Source of the DNA: Arthrobotrys musiformis | Lineage: Eukaryota; Ascomycota; Orbiliomycetes; Orbiliales; Orbiliaceae | NCBI GenBank assembly: GCA_036971715.1 | Contig: JAVHJL010000006.1 | Location: forward strand, 2,108,001 to 2,172,000 | Reading direction: 5' to 3' | Length of the DNA: 64,000 nt | Shown here: positions 33,119 through 45,056 of the stretch, in pieces | Numbering within the stretch: the first letter of the stretch is position 1 | Layout: each line of letters starts with the position of its first letter | The notes under the pieces: model-generated | Seen by the model: only the letters and a program-made list of their open reading frames with translations | Told to the model about the DNA's origin: nothing | Database searches by the model: none | Position numbers and translations under genes: made by a program

Positions 33119-34914
33119 ATGGAGGAACAAACTAAAGCAACGGCCACAGAGCCTCAAGATGTAAGAAACGATGCCGGCGGCGTCAGCATCGAACCCACAG
33201 AAGCAAAACCAGTCCAAAATGCAGAAGAACAATCCGAAGAAATCTATGAAGAAGACGATGATGACGAGGAAGACCTTCTCGACGATACCTGGACTTTAAC
33301 CGACCTCACATCAACATCCGGCGATCTCACAAAGCAATACACCCGTCAAAAGAGACTACTGCAGGCAGAAAGGGACCCGAATATGCACAAGTCGCATGTC
33401 CCCAGGATAAACCCACAGGGTCAAACGGGGAAGCAGAAACCAAAGGGAAACATGGAGGCAAGGATAGATGACCAAATCGCAAGTTTATCCAAGTTTGCGC
33501 ATCGCATAAAACTCGACGATGCCGCGGCTGGTATGATAGGAAAGGGCCCGAGGTACATATACACTTCCTACACACCAAATCGGTAGGGCATATATTAACA
33601 TCAAAGTCTAGAAACACGGACAAAGCGGATCGAGCCACAACAGAATTGGTACTAGATCCAAGAACCCGCATGATCCTTCTAAAAGCCATAAACAAAGGTA
33701 TCCTAGAATCCGTAAACGGATGTCTATCAACCGGCAAAGAAGCAAACGTCTATCACGCCGTCTCCGGCGAACTCGAAAACCCAGGCCGCCAGATCGCTAT
33801 AAAAATCTACAAAACCTCAATTCTCGTGTTCAAAGACCGCGATAGATACGTCAGCGGCGAATATCGCTTCCGCCACGGCTACCAAAAATCCAACAACCGA
33901 CAATTGGTGAAACTGTGGGCCGAAAAGGAAATGCGAAACTTGAAGAGAATATATACCGCCGGAATCCTTTCCCCGGAGCCACTACACCTAAAACTCCACG
34001 TTTTATTCATGGGATTCCTAGGAAATAGCGAGGGTTGGCCGTCGCCAAGGTTAAAGGACGCAAATATCTCGCCGTTAGAAGGTGAGCCAGACAACTCCGG
34101 CGCTTATAGAAAATTATACATCGAACTCCTCTGCATCATGCGCAAAATGTTCCACGTCTGCCATCTGGTCCACGCAGATTTGTCGGAGTACAACATCCTA
34201 TACCACGACGGAAAACTCTACATAATCGATGTCTCCCAATCCGTCGAGCACGATCACCCCCGATCTCTAGAATTCTTGAGGATGGATATCAAGAATATAT
34301 CGGATTACTTTGGAAAACAAGGCGTCCGCTGTCTCAGCGAACGAAAATTATACGAATTCATCACAGAGGTCGAGGCATCGAACGAAGAAGATAAAATGAC
34401 GGAGAAGATCGAGGAACTGCTTAAGGATGAGCTTGAAAGTGGAGTTAGCGACGAGCAGCGCGGCGTTGATAACGAGGTCTTCAGACAACAGTATATCCCA
34501 CAAACTCTCGAGCAAGTCTACGACGTCGAGAGAGATGCTGAAGTCGTTGAAAAGGGCGGAAAGGATAAGCTAGTCTACAAACACCTTCTGGTCGATGGCA
34601 AGCACGGGAAGCCGGATGAAGAGGAGGAGGAGGAGAGTGGGGAAGACGGCGAGGATCAAGAGGAAGAGCAGGACGAGGACGAAGATTCAAGTGTCGATGA
34701 ATCACAATTCAACAAAACCCCTCGAGGTAGAAAACATGAAGACAAAGACGAGAAAAAGGTTTGTGATCCCTTGACCCTCACAATTGCGATAAAAGCTAAC
34801 ATTTCCCAGGCACACAAGCAAAAGGTCAAGGAGGAAAAACGAGAAAAACGGAAAGAGAAAATGCCCAAACATCTCAAGAAAAAGGCAGTCCAAAACTCAA
34901 GCAAAAAGAAGTAA
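33119..34914 (+). CDS. RIO1: RIO1 atypical protein kinase
   Basis: Exons 33119-33552, 33612-34758 and 34810-34914 give 561 aa. Acidic N-terminus (EEIYEEDDDDEEDLLDD), then the RIO domain: flexible-loop/P-loop STGKEANVYHAV, catalytic Lys in IAIKIYKTS, the RIO1 block GEYRFRHGYQKSNNRQLVKLWAEKEMRNLKRI, catalytic loop HADLSEYN and the metal-binding IIDVSQSVEHDHP. A long acidic region (~390-500) precedes the lysine-rich tail KEEKREKRKEKMPKHLKKK. Role: ATPase/kinase in cytoplasmic 40S maturation, also linked to rDNA regulation and cell-cycle exit. Intron 2 (34759-34809, 51 nt) is in frame and stop-free; splicing it gives the family-typical KKAHKQKVKEEKR. Confidence 0.95.
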
Positions 34915-35418
34915 ATAATAAAACCGCTGTCAAAAAGTCTTTGAACCAAAAGTACTCGAACGAATTTAAGATACCCCTGTTGAACCAAATCATACGGACT
35001 TCTCTATGATTCATTATTGCTTCATACATACATCTACACACTATACCCGCAGTCTATATCATACCTTGATATCGGTGGATCTCAAGAAAATTTATCCAAT
35101 CCGCCAGATTTGTCATTCGGGCCCTACAAGCTTTGACAGCAGCCTACTCGCGCCTGGGCGTGCTTGGCTTTCAGCCCACGACGATCGCTCACATTAGCAT
35201 TCCCCGGCCATTCCAAGCAAAACACTCGAATTGCTTCAGGGTGAACCTAACGTTATCGCCTCCAAAAATCCAAAATAGTGAATCGCATCACCTTGTTAGA
35301 ATAGATAAAAAGAATGGAGGCTCCCAAGCAGAATATCGCGGGAAACTACCCCCCCTTTCCATTCCCTCATCCCAAAAACCTTCAATTGAGCCTCACATAG
35401 CCCCAAATATGCGATAAA
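34915..35418. other. Spacer between RIO1 and the cysteine-repeat surface protein
   Basis: About 500 bases; short frames only (35133-35417 is Ser/Pro-rich with no signature). No RNA gene or repeat seen. Confidence 0.6.
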
Positions 35419-36804
35419 ATGGCGCCGCTCCACATCCTCGCCTACACCCTATCGATATCGCTCAATCTAGTGGCGTTCGCAACAGCCCATACGTCACAAG
35501 CCAAACTCTTCGCTTCAAATGCGATCGCAAACCTAGCTAGAATAACCCCTGCCCCCACAATCCCACCCCTCAAACGCCGCCAAAATAATGAAGCAGTGGC
35601 AATTTGCAGCTCCTACCGCACCTTCCTAACCTGTGAAGGCGAATTCTCCACAATCTACCCCCTCTGCGCCTGCTACACCTCCAACACCTTCGCAGGCCCC
35701 TACATCGACGGCCTAGCGCAAACATGTTCCAGCTATCTATCCTCCGTCAGCGGATCCTCCGTCGCCGCCCCGTTCGCCAGTTTCACCAGCTTCTGCGCCT
35801 CGGCAGGTGATGTAGCCGCATCACTATCCTCAACCATCATCTCCTGCCAGTCCGTAAACTCTAGAGATAGGGATTGCGCCACCCAATCCTCGAATTTGGA
35901 ATTATACGGCACCCTCTCCGCCCGTGCCGCCTGCGCATGTTACACAGGCACCACATTCTCCGGCTCCAAAAACGACGCATGGGCATCGACCTGCTACCAA
36001 AAGGCCAGTATAGCGAGTAACCCCTTCGCCTCCACCATTCGCGAATTCACAGCTATCTGCAGCTCCCTCGGCGACGTAAGAGCTTCAGCACGGGACCTCT
36101 CCGCCAACTACGGTCAATTCGAAACCGTATTCTCAAGTTGTTCGTCTGATACAGCTGGGTTTGGGAGTTTACCGGCTTCGGAACAGGCGAGTTGTCTTTG
36201 TTATTCTGGAAGTAATTGGATTGCCGCGGAGGCGGATAATGCCGTTGGAACGTGTTTGCGGTATGCTTCGAGTAATTTCCAGCACAGAGTGTCGTTGTAT
36301 TCGCCCTACGAAGGGCTCTGTAGCTCGGCCGGGGACGTGAGGGCCGAGGCGAGGACTACACGTGGAAGTGACAGCCCAACAACAGGACCTGTAAGTTTCT
36401 ACTATTCCCCATACCATCCACCCATATTAATGAATATAAAATAGTCGCCCTCACCAACTGCTCCCTCTGACGGCCCGACATCAACGGGACCCTCAACAAG
36501 CGACTCCAACACCCCACAAGAAAATAACAGCAGTAGCGGTCTCTCAGGCGGTGCCCTCGCGGGCGCCATAGTGGGCGCAATAGGCGGCACAGCCCTCATC
36601 GCCGGCGTCGGATTCTTTCTCTTCTTCAGAGGCCGAAGACCATGGAATAAACCCGTCCCACCACCGGCAGGGTACGGCGGTATGGACGGCGACGGCGCCG
36701 TGGGCGGTATAGAACAGGAGATCGGTGGGATTGCGGATAAGAATGAATATCAGAGCGCGCCCATCCCGCCGCCGCCGATGGCTTGGGGCCAGCCGATGAG
36801 ATAA
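35419..36804 (+). CDS. Single-pass cell-surface protein with three cysteine-rich repeats
   Basis: Exons 35419-36390 and 36445-36804 give 443 aa. Signal peptide at about 1-23 (HILAYTLSISLNLVAFATAHT). Three tandem modules of ~85 residues follow, each with the pattern C-x(n)-CxCY(T/S)G/S...(S/T)C...C(A/S)S(A/L)GDV: around LCACYTSNTF...FCASAGDV, CACYTGTTF...ICSSLGDVRA and CLCYSGSNW...LCSSAGDVRA. A Ser/Thr/Pro linker precedes the membrane span GAIVGAIGGTALIAGVGFFLFF, a basic stop-transfer RGRRPW and a Pro-rich cytosolic tail. The plan resembles wall-stress sensors or surface receptors (SKG6/Mid2-like membrane region), but I recognise no named ectodomain. Confidence 0.75.
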
Positions 36805-37400
36805 TGCCTTGTAAATCTGTATATACATATACCTCGTAATATCTCAATGTATCCATAGTTAAGAATTGTAATGATTAATGCACTACCCTCACATCAAACA
36901 AGGTCTGCGGATGCCGGCGCCCTTAAATTTTTATATATTCAATTAGTCCGAAAGATAGGTACCCAGGTACTCTACTCCATCCGCAGCAGCATTTAGTTCA
37001 CGAGATAACTCTACCCCATACACCACCCCTCCCTCCCCCCAAACAAAAGGAATACAACCACCAACACCTACGAACCAAGCCCCAAGATGCCTTCCCGAGT
37101 TCGAGTCCCCTATGTACCAAAAGGCCAACTTCTGGGCAAAATTCTCAATCGGACTTTGTTTGATTGACCCATATACACTGTCCGCCTGCTCTCAAAGCTC
37201 AAGGATGCCAGGTTAAAATAAAAATAAAATAATTTTTTTTTAAAAAAAAAAAAAAAAAAAAAAACCTGCCCCAAATGATACCTAGAAAATGCGTTGACAA
37301 TAAAAAAATGCAACGGCAACATCGAACATCCAGTCTCGAGACCCGAGGATTGAGGCATATCCGAACTAACCCTCCCCCGCGCCAAAAAAATATAAGTAAA
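36805..37400. other. Intergenic with A-rich tract
   Basis: An oligo-T block followed by about two dozen A residues lies near 37232-37263. A GAGTTCGAGTCCC string near 37096-37110 resembles a tRNA B box but has no tRNA around it. A T-run on the minus strand (A-run 37384-37391 on plus) terminates the tRNA-Val. Confidence 0.6.
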
Positions 37401-37474
37401 TGACCGAAGAGGGGCTCGATCCCTCGACCTCTCGCGTGTGAAGCGAACGTGATAACCAACTACACTATTCGGCC
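37401..37474 (-). tRNA. tRNA-Val (CAC)
   Basis: Read on the minus strand from 37474. Acceptor stem GGCCGAA / TTCGGTC with one G-T pair, discriminator A. D arm GTGT...TCAC with loop AGTTGGTTA. Anticodon stem TTCGC/GCGAG, loop TTCACAC, anticodon CAC. T stem GAGGG/CCCTC with loop ATCGAGC, which has A instead of the nearly invariant T54. No intron. An oligo-T run follows within ten to twenty bases. Confidence 0.88.
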
Positions 37475-37896
37475 GCTATGAAATCGCATCAGCCGACCTC
37501 GACTTTTGCAAATATAAAACTTCTTGCTCCTTGCTGCTGTTTTTTTTAGCGGGTGGGGGCTGTTGGCCTGTTGGTCTGTTAGGCGAATGCTTAGATCTCA
37601 AGCTTCAGTTTGACCGTTGGGATAAACTATAGCATCACGATGTATGGAAATATAGAATAAGCATGAAATAACATGAATATCGCGGTGATCATCGAGAACT
37701 GGGATTTATAGCAGACATGTGAGTTTCATTAATTTATGCTATATAAAAAAGCCATAGCCACGCACGCACTATAAAACAAGTATAAACGGATCAATCCGCC
37801 CATCCATCATTCGCATTTAATTTCTCAATCATAAAAAACGGTACAAAAAAAAGAGAAAACGCCATAAATATCCCACAAAAAGGGCCATAAAACCCC
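37475..37896. other. ACC1 3' flank
   Basis: About 420 bases of AT-rich 3' flank of the minus-strand ACC1; nothing else seen. Confidence 0.6.
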
Positions 37897-40800
37897 CTAC
37901 GAAAGCATGCCCAACAGCGTCGCCTTCTCCTCAGCAGACAACTTCTCAATCGACGCCGCAATCCCCTTCAACGCCCCGGCTTTACTAGCCCCATTGCCCC
38001 CAATCATCCCCGCAACCTCCTTCGCAACCCCATCAAGCTTCAATTCCTCCATCTTGGCAGCAACATCCTTAGTGTGCTCTTCATACCACGTAGCAACAGC
38101 TCTATCGTTACCTTCGAACTCCCCGCCTCCGTACCAATTCTTAAGTAACTCCAGCGCAGTCGCTCTCGTCATATTCTTCGATACAGGAACCAGCTTCTTC
38201 AGGATATACTCCTCGTTCAAGCGTCTCCTCAATCGCCAGTACAGGAATCGTCGGGCGTTATACCACTGTAATTCCTTCCTGATCACCCCCTTCGCCTTCA
38301 TTCTCCCAGCGCGATCGTGGAGATCCGCGAAGTGGAGCGAGATTTGGCCGTAGATGGGCATGAGCAGGTTTTCCCTCTCAGTCATCTTGACTTTGATATC
38401 CGACTGCTCGCTCGAGGATAGTGATTTATTCTCAAGCTGCTGTCTGAGCTCGGCGTAGACTGGGTCGAGGCGGGCCATGGTTTCGAGCTGCTTGTCTCTT
38501 CTGTATTTGATCCCCACGATACCCTCTGGCTCCAACACACCTCCTCTGGCTTCCTCGTCCGCATACATCTCCATCATATCGGCGTTGATGGTGGGGTCGA
38601 TAACAACCCATGATCCACCACGTAGCTCTCCGAATGGTGGGATGTACACAAAGATCGGTTGTTGGTACTTAACCAGCGCATCGACAATGTATGCACCGTA
38701 CTTGAGGACTTCGAAGTACATATCACGTTGACCGCCGGAGAACCCACGCCAGTTGGCAAGGATGATGAGTGGTAGCTGTTCACCCTTGTTGAAGTCATTG
38801 ATCGCTTGTGCGGTTTTGAAGGCGGAGTTGGGGTACCACACTTGCCCGGCTTCCATGTTGATTTGTTCCGTGGAGTCTGGGTTTGCAGGGTCGGCTGGGA
38901 TGACGTTTTCGACTGATCGGGTTTCAACGGCGATGACACCGACGGGGATACCGCCCAATCTGGCTCTGCCGACGACAACGGTCTTGGCCCATCCGCTGAG
39001 GGTTTCCTGGAAGGATTCCTTGTCGAAGAGACCGTGTGCGAAACCCATCTCGTCTTCTTTACCACCAATCAACCACCTGACATCGTACGGCTCCCTCTGT
39101 GGGGGCATGTAGAGGATATCACGATCCCAAGGATCGCTGGATGGCAAGATCGGAACGGGTGAGTTCCTCTTATCGGGGACGTAAGACAACCACGATACAA
39201 TCTTCGTAATCCCATCGAAGTCATTAGATGCGGTGAGATGGGAAACTCCGTTCTTGTACATGATCTGAGTTCCGCCGAGCTGAAGATTGGAGGTGTAGAC
39301 TTCACGACCCAAGAGTTTATTGATGGCTGGGGCGCCAGTCAAGATCTATCACATATACCGTTAGCAAAACCGTCGAGACATTTTCTAAAATCAACTTTCA
39401 AAGTGGGAAACTTACGATTGGCTGCCCTTCAATCTGCACAGCACGTTGACCAAGTCTGACAAGGTAAGCACCGATACCAACGGATCGACAAGTAACCAAT
39501 GTGATCGTAAAGATATCATCATAAGCCCTCGACGTAGCACCGGCAATAATACCAGAACCCCTCAAACACTCAACACCCAACCCGTCCTCCTGTCCGATAA
39601 TCGTAGTAATCTTATACCTCTCCTCACCTTCCTCCACAACTCTCTCGGTAATAACCTCCTTTCTCCCGCTCTCCTCGAACTTGGCATGAACATTAGGAGT
39701 CAAGTAAAGATACCTGAACCCAGCCTCCGGCTTCGCGGGATCATTCCACGCAACCGAGAACAACGGGATCAACTCCTCAGCCATACCGATACGAGCACCG
39801 GAGTTCGCAGACAAGTAGATTCTGGGAATCCCCAATTTCCTCGCCAGCTCGGTACAAGCATTGAAGAAGCGGTCCTCTTGCGGTCCGAAGGATCCAATCT
39901 TGAATGTGATATCGTTGGCAATAATTATAAACCTTCGGCCCTTGGGGTACTCCGGTGTCTTCGCGGTAACAAGCCACCCGACCATACCGTGGGTATTGGT
40001 ACCAGGCTCTCGATTAACTTCGACCAAGCTATAGTTGTCATCGAGCACCAATTCATTATAGTCAATACAAGTACCTGGCTGGGGCATCGCTTTCCTGAGC
40101 TCCGGGTGCTTCTTGACGGCTTTATCCCAGCTGTTCTGGATAGCTTGACGGAAGAGCTCTGGGAAGTCGTAAACGTATTGGGTGCCCATGAGGTGTGCCC
40201 TGTAACGCTTGGGCTGAAGTGCCTCCTTGGTAGCATAAGGTGTGCTAACGGCACGGAGGTGCATGGAACCGGGCTTGCTGTTGCTTTCCAACGGAATGCT
40301 GTGGAAAACCCATTGCTTCTTCTCATTCTTCTTTTCGAAGTAAACTTCGTATTGGATGACATATCCAGAGACGTTGTTGATGATGACTCGCAGGGGTGTG
40401 GCGATACCTGTTGATGGGTCGGAGCAGACGATACGGATTTCAGCGGTGGTGACACGGAGTCTCCACGAACGACGGCCGAAACGATCGATGAAACCACCGA
40501 GGGCTGAGAAGACCTCTTCAGGCTCAAGCGGGAAGACGGGAGAGAAGTTGATGAAGATATGGTTAAGATCGGTACCGTTGTTACCAATGATCTCCAAGGC
40601 ATCAAGGATATCGCTGACGAGGCGGTCGGTTTCAGAGATCAAATACTCCGGTGTGGGAATATCATCTCTAAGTCTACCGGGCCTGACAACAGCACGGGTA
40701 AAGTACCTCTGATCGGTTGGCACGTTCTTTCCGACAGCCTTGTAGACGTGGATATTCCTGTTCTCGGTGAACACAGGTGTGATATTGAAATTCGACAACC

Positions 40801-43800
40801 GGGACAACTCAAGCTGGAAAGCCAAAGCAGGCTCGATATGACGAATTCTCTCATCCTCGACGTAAGTGGGCGCACGGAACGTAAAGTACCCCGGATAGGT
40901 GCCATCCCTGTGGCCACAGATGAAGGTAACACGACGAATATGGCGCGCGAGCAGCTCGTCCGTGCTTTCCTGCATCAGAGCGGAAATCCTCTCCGCGATC
41001 TCCGTATCCGTCAAGTTCTCAACATCTCGAACAGCCACGTTACATACACTGCTAAGGTCTTCGTCGTCCTCCTCCACTTTGAGCGGTTGCGGTCTTCTTC
41101 GGGAAAGATCCGGCATCAACCCGCTGGCGCCGAATTTTTGAATCTTCTTGGGGAGAAGTTCCAATGCTCTGGATAGATATTCTTCCGCCTCGTCAAGATA
41201 TCCGATGGGTACGACGACGCCCTTCCTAATAGGCTCGGACTCCGCATTTTTGACAAGGAAGCTCATATCACTTATAGATCCTATTCTCTTAAATGGGTTT
41301 GCTTTGTCAGCAGTGGGTGTTCCTGGCGTAGAGGGTTGCATCGGCATTCCAGCATCTGAGAAGCCCATCTTGCTGAGACAGAAATCCCAGGTAATCATGA
41401 ATGGTGGCTCGGTGTCAGTATAATGGTAATCGACAGACATGAGTTGGTAGGCACGATAGGCACGTCTGATGTAGACCTCGAGGGCCGCAAGAGAGACCCA
41501 TGGATCAGAATGGCCGAAGAAATGAGGAAGCACGTCGAAGACGGTGTATTTCGAATCAATGACTTCCTTGAGTAGTTCAACGCTTGGAGTTCTGTGATCC
41601 CATCCACCTTCACCGTATCGAGATTCGACAACAGAAGATCGCAGGATGTGCTCCATCTGGCCTTGACGCTCCTCGATGGATGGAAGAGCGCATTGGATGA
41701 GCAATTCCCTAGCCTTGAGCTGCACCTTAGAAGTCGAACGGTTATCCAAATCCGTCAACTTCTTGAGGGAGACGCGGAAATACTTGCCAACGGCACCGAC
41801 ATTCGGCTTGTTGGGTCTGTATTCGTCAAGAATGGCAGTGATCAAATTGTTCTTGGCTCCAATCTTGCTGTGTGAAAGAACAGCCTGAACGACGGTGTCA
41901 ATATTGTCTTTGTTCTCGTCACGGAGCCTCAAAACGACATCCTCCTCTCGGGTATTCTGACCAGAGAAGATCTTCTCGGTTGCCCAGTACTGATCAAGAA
42001 GGGCGGTAATGACATTGAACTCGTGGACCTTAAGCCCATCCTGGTACCGCTTGATGATATCAAGCAGAGGAGAAAGCGAAATCCTCAACCCAGAGGCATC
42101 ACCAGTCTGCGAATGATCGTCAATAAACCTATCGAACGTCTTGAGAAGAGTCTTGGCTGGGAACTCCGCCTTTCTCCCCTTAGCCCTATCAACCACTGTG
42201 GTAAACAAGGTCCCCAACTTCGCCGGCATCCTGGAATGCAACGCCGCAAACTGCGCACTCCATTCACCGTACGGAAGCTCTGGGTTCCTAAGTACCTCGA
42301 TCAACTCCTTCAACGTTGGCGCCATGATAACTTGGTTATCGAACCCTTCAAGAATATTCCTAAGAATACTGGTGAGGAGTTCGAACCTCTGTGCGGGCTT
42401 GGTACCGACGATCTGTGGGTCTCCGAAGTTTGGAAGTTGACCTTCGAACGCGAGAGCATGCTTGACACGGGATGGATCGTCCAAGGCGAGAATACCAAGG
42501 ATATCACCTGCCTCGAGAACCGCTCCGGGTTGCTTGATTAACTGAACCATACCGTCCTCCTGAGCAATCAAAGGCATGATCATCTTCATAACCTCGACTT
42601 CAGCGAATGCCTGGCCCTTCTTGACGTGGTCTCCGCTGTCAACGAGGAACTTGACTAATTTTCCTGGGGACGGGGTTCTAAGCTGTGTTGGATCACTCTC
42701 TTGCTCCAGAAGACATGTCATGTTATCGACACTCAAACGAGTGGCGCCGACATCCTCCTTCCAGTAAACGTTGTGACTGCGACCACTAAGCAGCACAAGT
42801 AAACCGCCGTCTGCAAGAGCGCGAATACCAACTGCGCACTTAGAACCGTTGATGAACAAATGGTAGGAGTTTCCGCTGGACCTTGTGGCGGTGAATTTGT
42901 AGCGGATGCCTTCGTAGATGAAGTCAACTGGGAACACGGTCTTGAGAGCTCCCTTCGATGGTACCTGACCCCTTTCAAGTGATGTCCTATAATCACTGAT
43001 ACAAGTTTCGCTGGCGATATGGGCCTTTGTGACGGCACCGCAGACAACAGCCAACATGGGGTCTGGTCTTTCAGCTGTCATCTTGTTGCTGATGAGCTCG
43101 TCTAGCCAGCCGGTGGTAAAGGTGTTTTCTTCGAAGGACTCGAGTTGGAGAAGCTTGATGAGGTATTGGACGGTATTTCTGAAGTCACCACGGATGCTCA
43201 ATTCCTTCAAGGCGATAACCATGTGCTTCCTGGATGCGGATCGGTTCTCTCCGTATGCGAAGATGTGACCGAATTGGGAGTCGGAGAAAGAGTGAATACC
43301 ACCCTGGGAACTGACGGAGAAGTAACCCCAGACATTTGAAGAAGATCTGAAGTTCAAATCGTGCATGGTACCAGAAGATGGCTTGAATCCCTCACCGGGA
43401 TCCTCGGAGGTAATTCTGCAAGCGGTGGTATGTCCCTTGGGAGTTGGGCGACGCTGTGATTGCAAGGACTCTTCCGACGAAAAGTCGAAATCAATTTCGG
43501 TAGCAGAGGCGGTATCGACGCCGTAGAGTAATCGAATATCACGAATTCTGTGAAGGGGTAAACCCATAGCAATCTGAAGCTGGGCAGCTGGGAGGTTAAC
43601 ACCAGTAACCATCTCAGTAGTCGGATGCTCGACCTGCAAACGAGGATTCAACTCCAAGAAGTAAAATTTGTCTTCGGCATGCGAGTAGAGGTACTCGACA
43701 GTACCGGCAGACACGTAACCGACCAACTTGCCCAATCGAACGGCGGCCTTCTCCATCTCTGTGAAAGTATCCTGTCTGGCGATGGTGACTGGGGCTTCTT

Positions 43801-45056
43801 CAATAATCTTCTGATGTCGCCTCTGGACGGAACAATCACGTCCAAACAACGAGATGTTGTTACCATACTGATCTGCGAGAAGCTGGACTTCCAAATGTCT
43901 AGCCTGCCCAGCTAGCTTCATAACGAAAATTGGAGATCCGGGAACTTCATTCGCCACCTGTGTGAAAAGCGCTTGGAAACCTTCTTCCCCTTCGACCTTT
44001 CGGATACCCTTACCACCACCACCTTCACTAGCTTTGATCATAACCGGGAACCCGATTATCCGCGCCTTCTCCAGCGCTTCTTCGGCGGTTGTGACACACC
44101 CTTTAGTGTAGATTTCCGGTGCAACGGTGACCAGCCCGGCATCATCGACAACGACGTCATCAACACCAGTACCGCTCCAGGGAATACAGGGAACATTGGC
44201 ATGCTGAGCTACGATTGTAGACGAAATCTTGTCACCCAAGGAACGCATAGCAGATCCAGGAGGTCCGATGAATACGATTTTGTGTTTCGACGCCGCCAGC
44301 GACTCGGGAAGCTTTGGATTCTCACTTGCGTGGCCCCTGCACATACAAAAAGTACCCCGTTAGAATGCCGCATTATATTTTAAGGATAGAAAGCATGTAG
44401 AGCCGCTCTTACCATCCAGCCCACACGGCATGTACACCCATACGCTCTGCAACATCGACGATCAACTCAACGTTGGCGTAATTGTTGTTATTCGTTCCTC
44501 CCGGTACCTATTCGTCGACCCAATCGTCAGCATATACCGTCGATCATTAAAACCACCTCCTCCAAACGAAAAGGGTAAAGGAAAGGTGTTCGTACTTCGA
44601 CGTATTTGTCAGCCATTCTGATATAATCGGCATTGGCCTTTAAATCTTCCGGCGTCGCCATGACAGTAAACTGGATCGCCCGTTCGTCGCCAAAAGTCTC
44701 GTAGGCCCATTTCCGTACACTTCTGATTTCCTTGACGGCGGCGATACCGTTGTTTGCAATGAGCACCTATATAATGTAATATCATAAATCAGCTTTCCCA
44801 ATTCCCCAACAAAACTCATTGATAGTCAAAAGCGAGCTAAAGAATGACAACTTACGTTCGTGATAACAGTATGTCCATCATGGCTGGCTACAAAGTCCTT
44901 CACCGGCCCCGAAGGCGCCAGATCCAATCTGTTTCCGCCGATAAAGTGGGATGAGAGCTTATGCTTGGCAGCATATGCAGAGCCGTACTGGAGATCGAAC
45001 TTTTCGCCCGCGCCGTCAGATTGCGGTGGGAGGGGCGATGAGGCTTCCGCTGACAT
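37897..45056 (-). CDS. ACC1: Acetyl-CoA carboxylase
   Basis: Minus-strand exons 44856-45056, 44596-44766, 44413-44507, 39417-44336 (the 3' edge may be 39416) and 37897-39345 give 2278 aa, the normal fungal length. Order: biotin carboxylase (VLIANNGIAAVKEIRS, then GGTNNNNYANVELIVD and WAGWGHASENP rebuilt across introns, ATP-grasp loop KASEGGGGKGIR, biotin-carboxylase site LQVEHPTTEMVTG); biotin carrier with EVMKM, the biotinylated Lys near residue 740; the large central domain; and the carboxyltransferase (GMVGWLVTAKTPEYP, SANSGARIGMAEEL, TGAPAINKLLG, ILANWRGFSGGQRDMY). Role: cytosolic malonyl-CoA synthesis, the committed step of fatty-acid synthesis. An in-frame upstream ATG at 45083 would add nine residues. 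Phase was checked at each junction. Confidence 0.96.

Noticed and set aside
37090..37115. B-box-like string suggesting a plus-strand tRNA
   Set aside because: No acceptor, D or anticodon arms can be built around it.
39446..40414. A 322-codon plus-strand ORF opposite ACC1
   Set aside because: It lies fully antisense to the conserved carboxyltransferase exon, has no ATG at its start and is a mirror of ACC1 codon structure.
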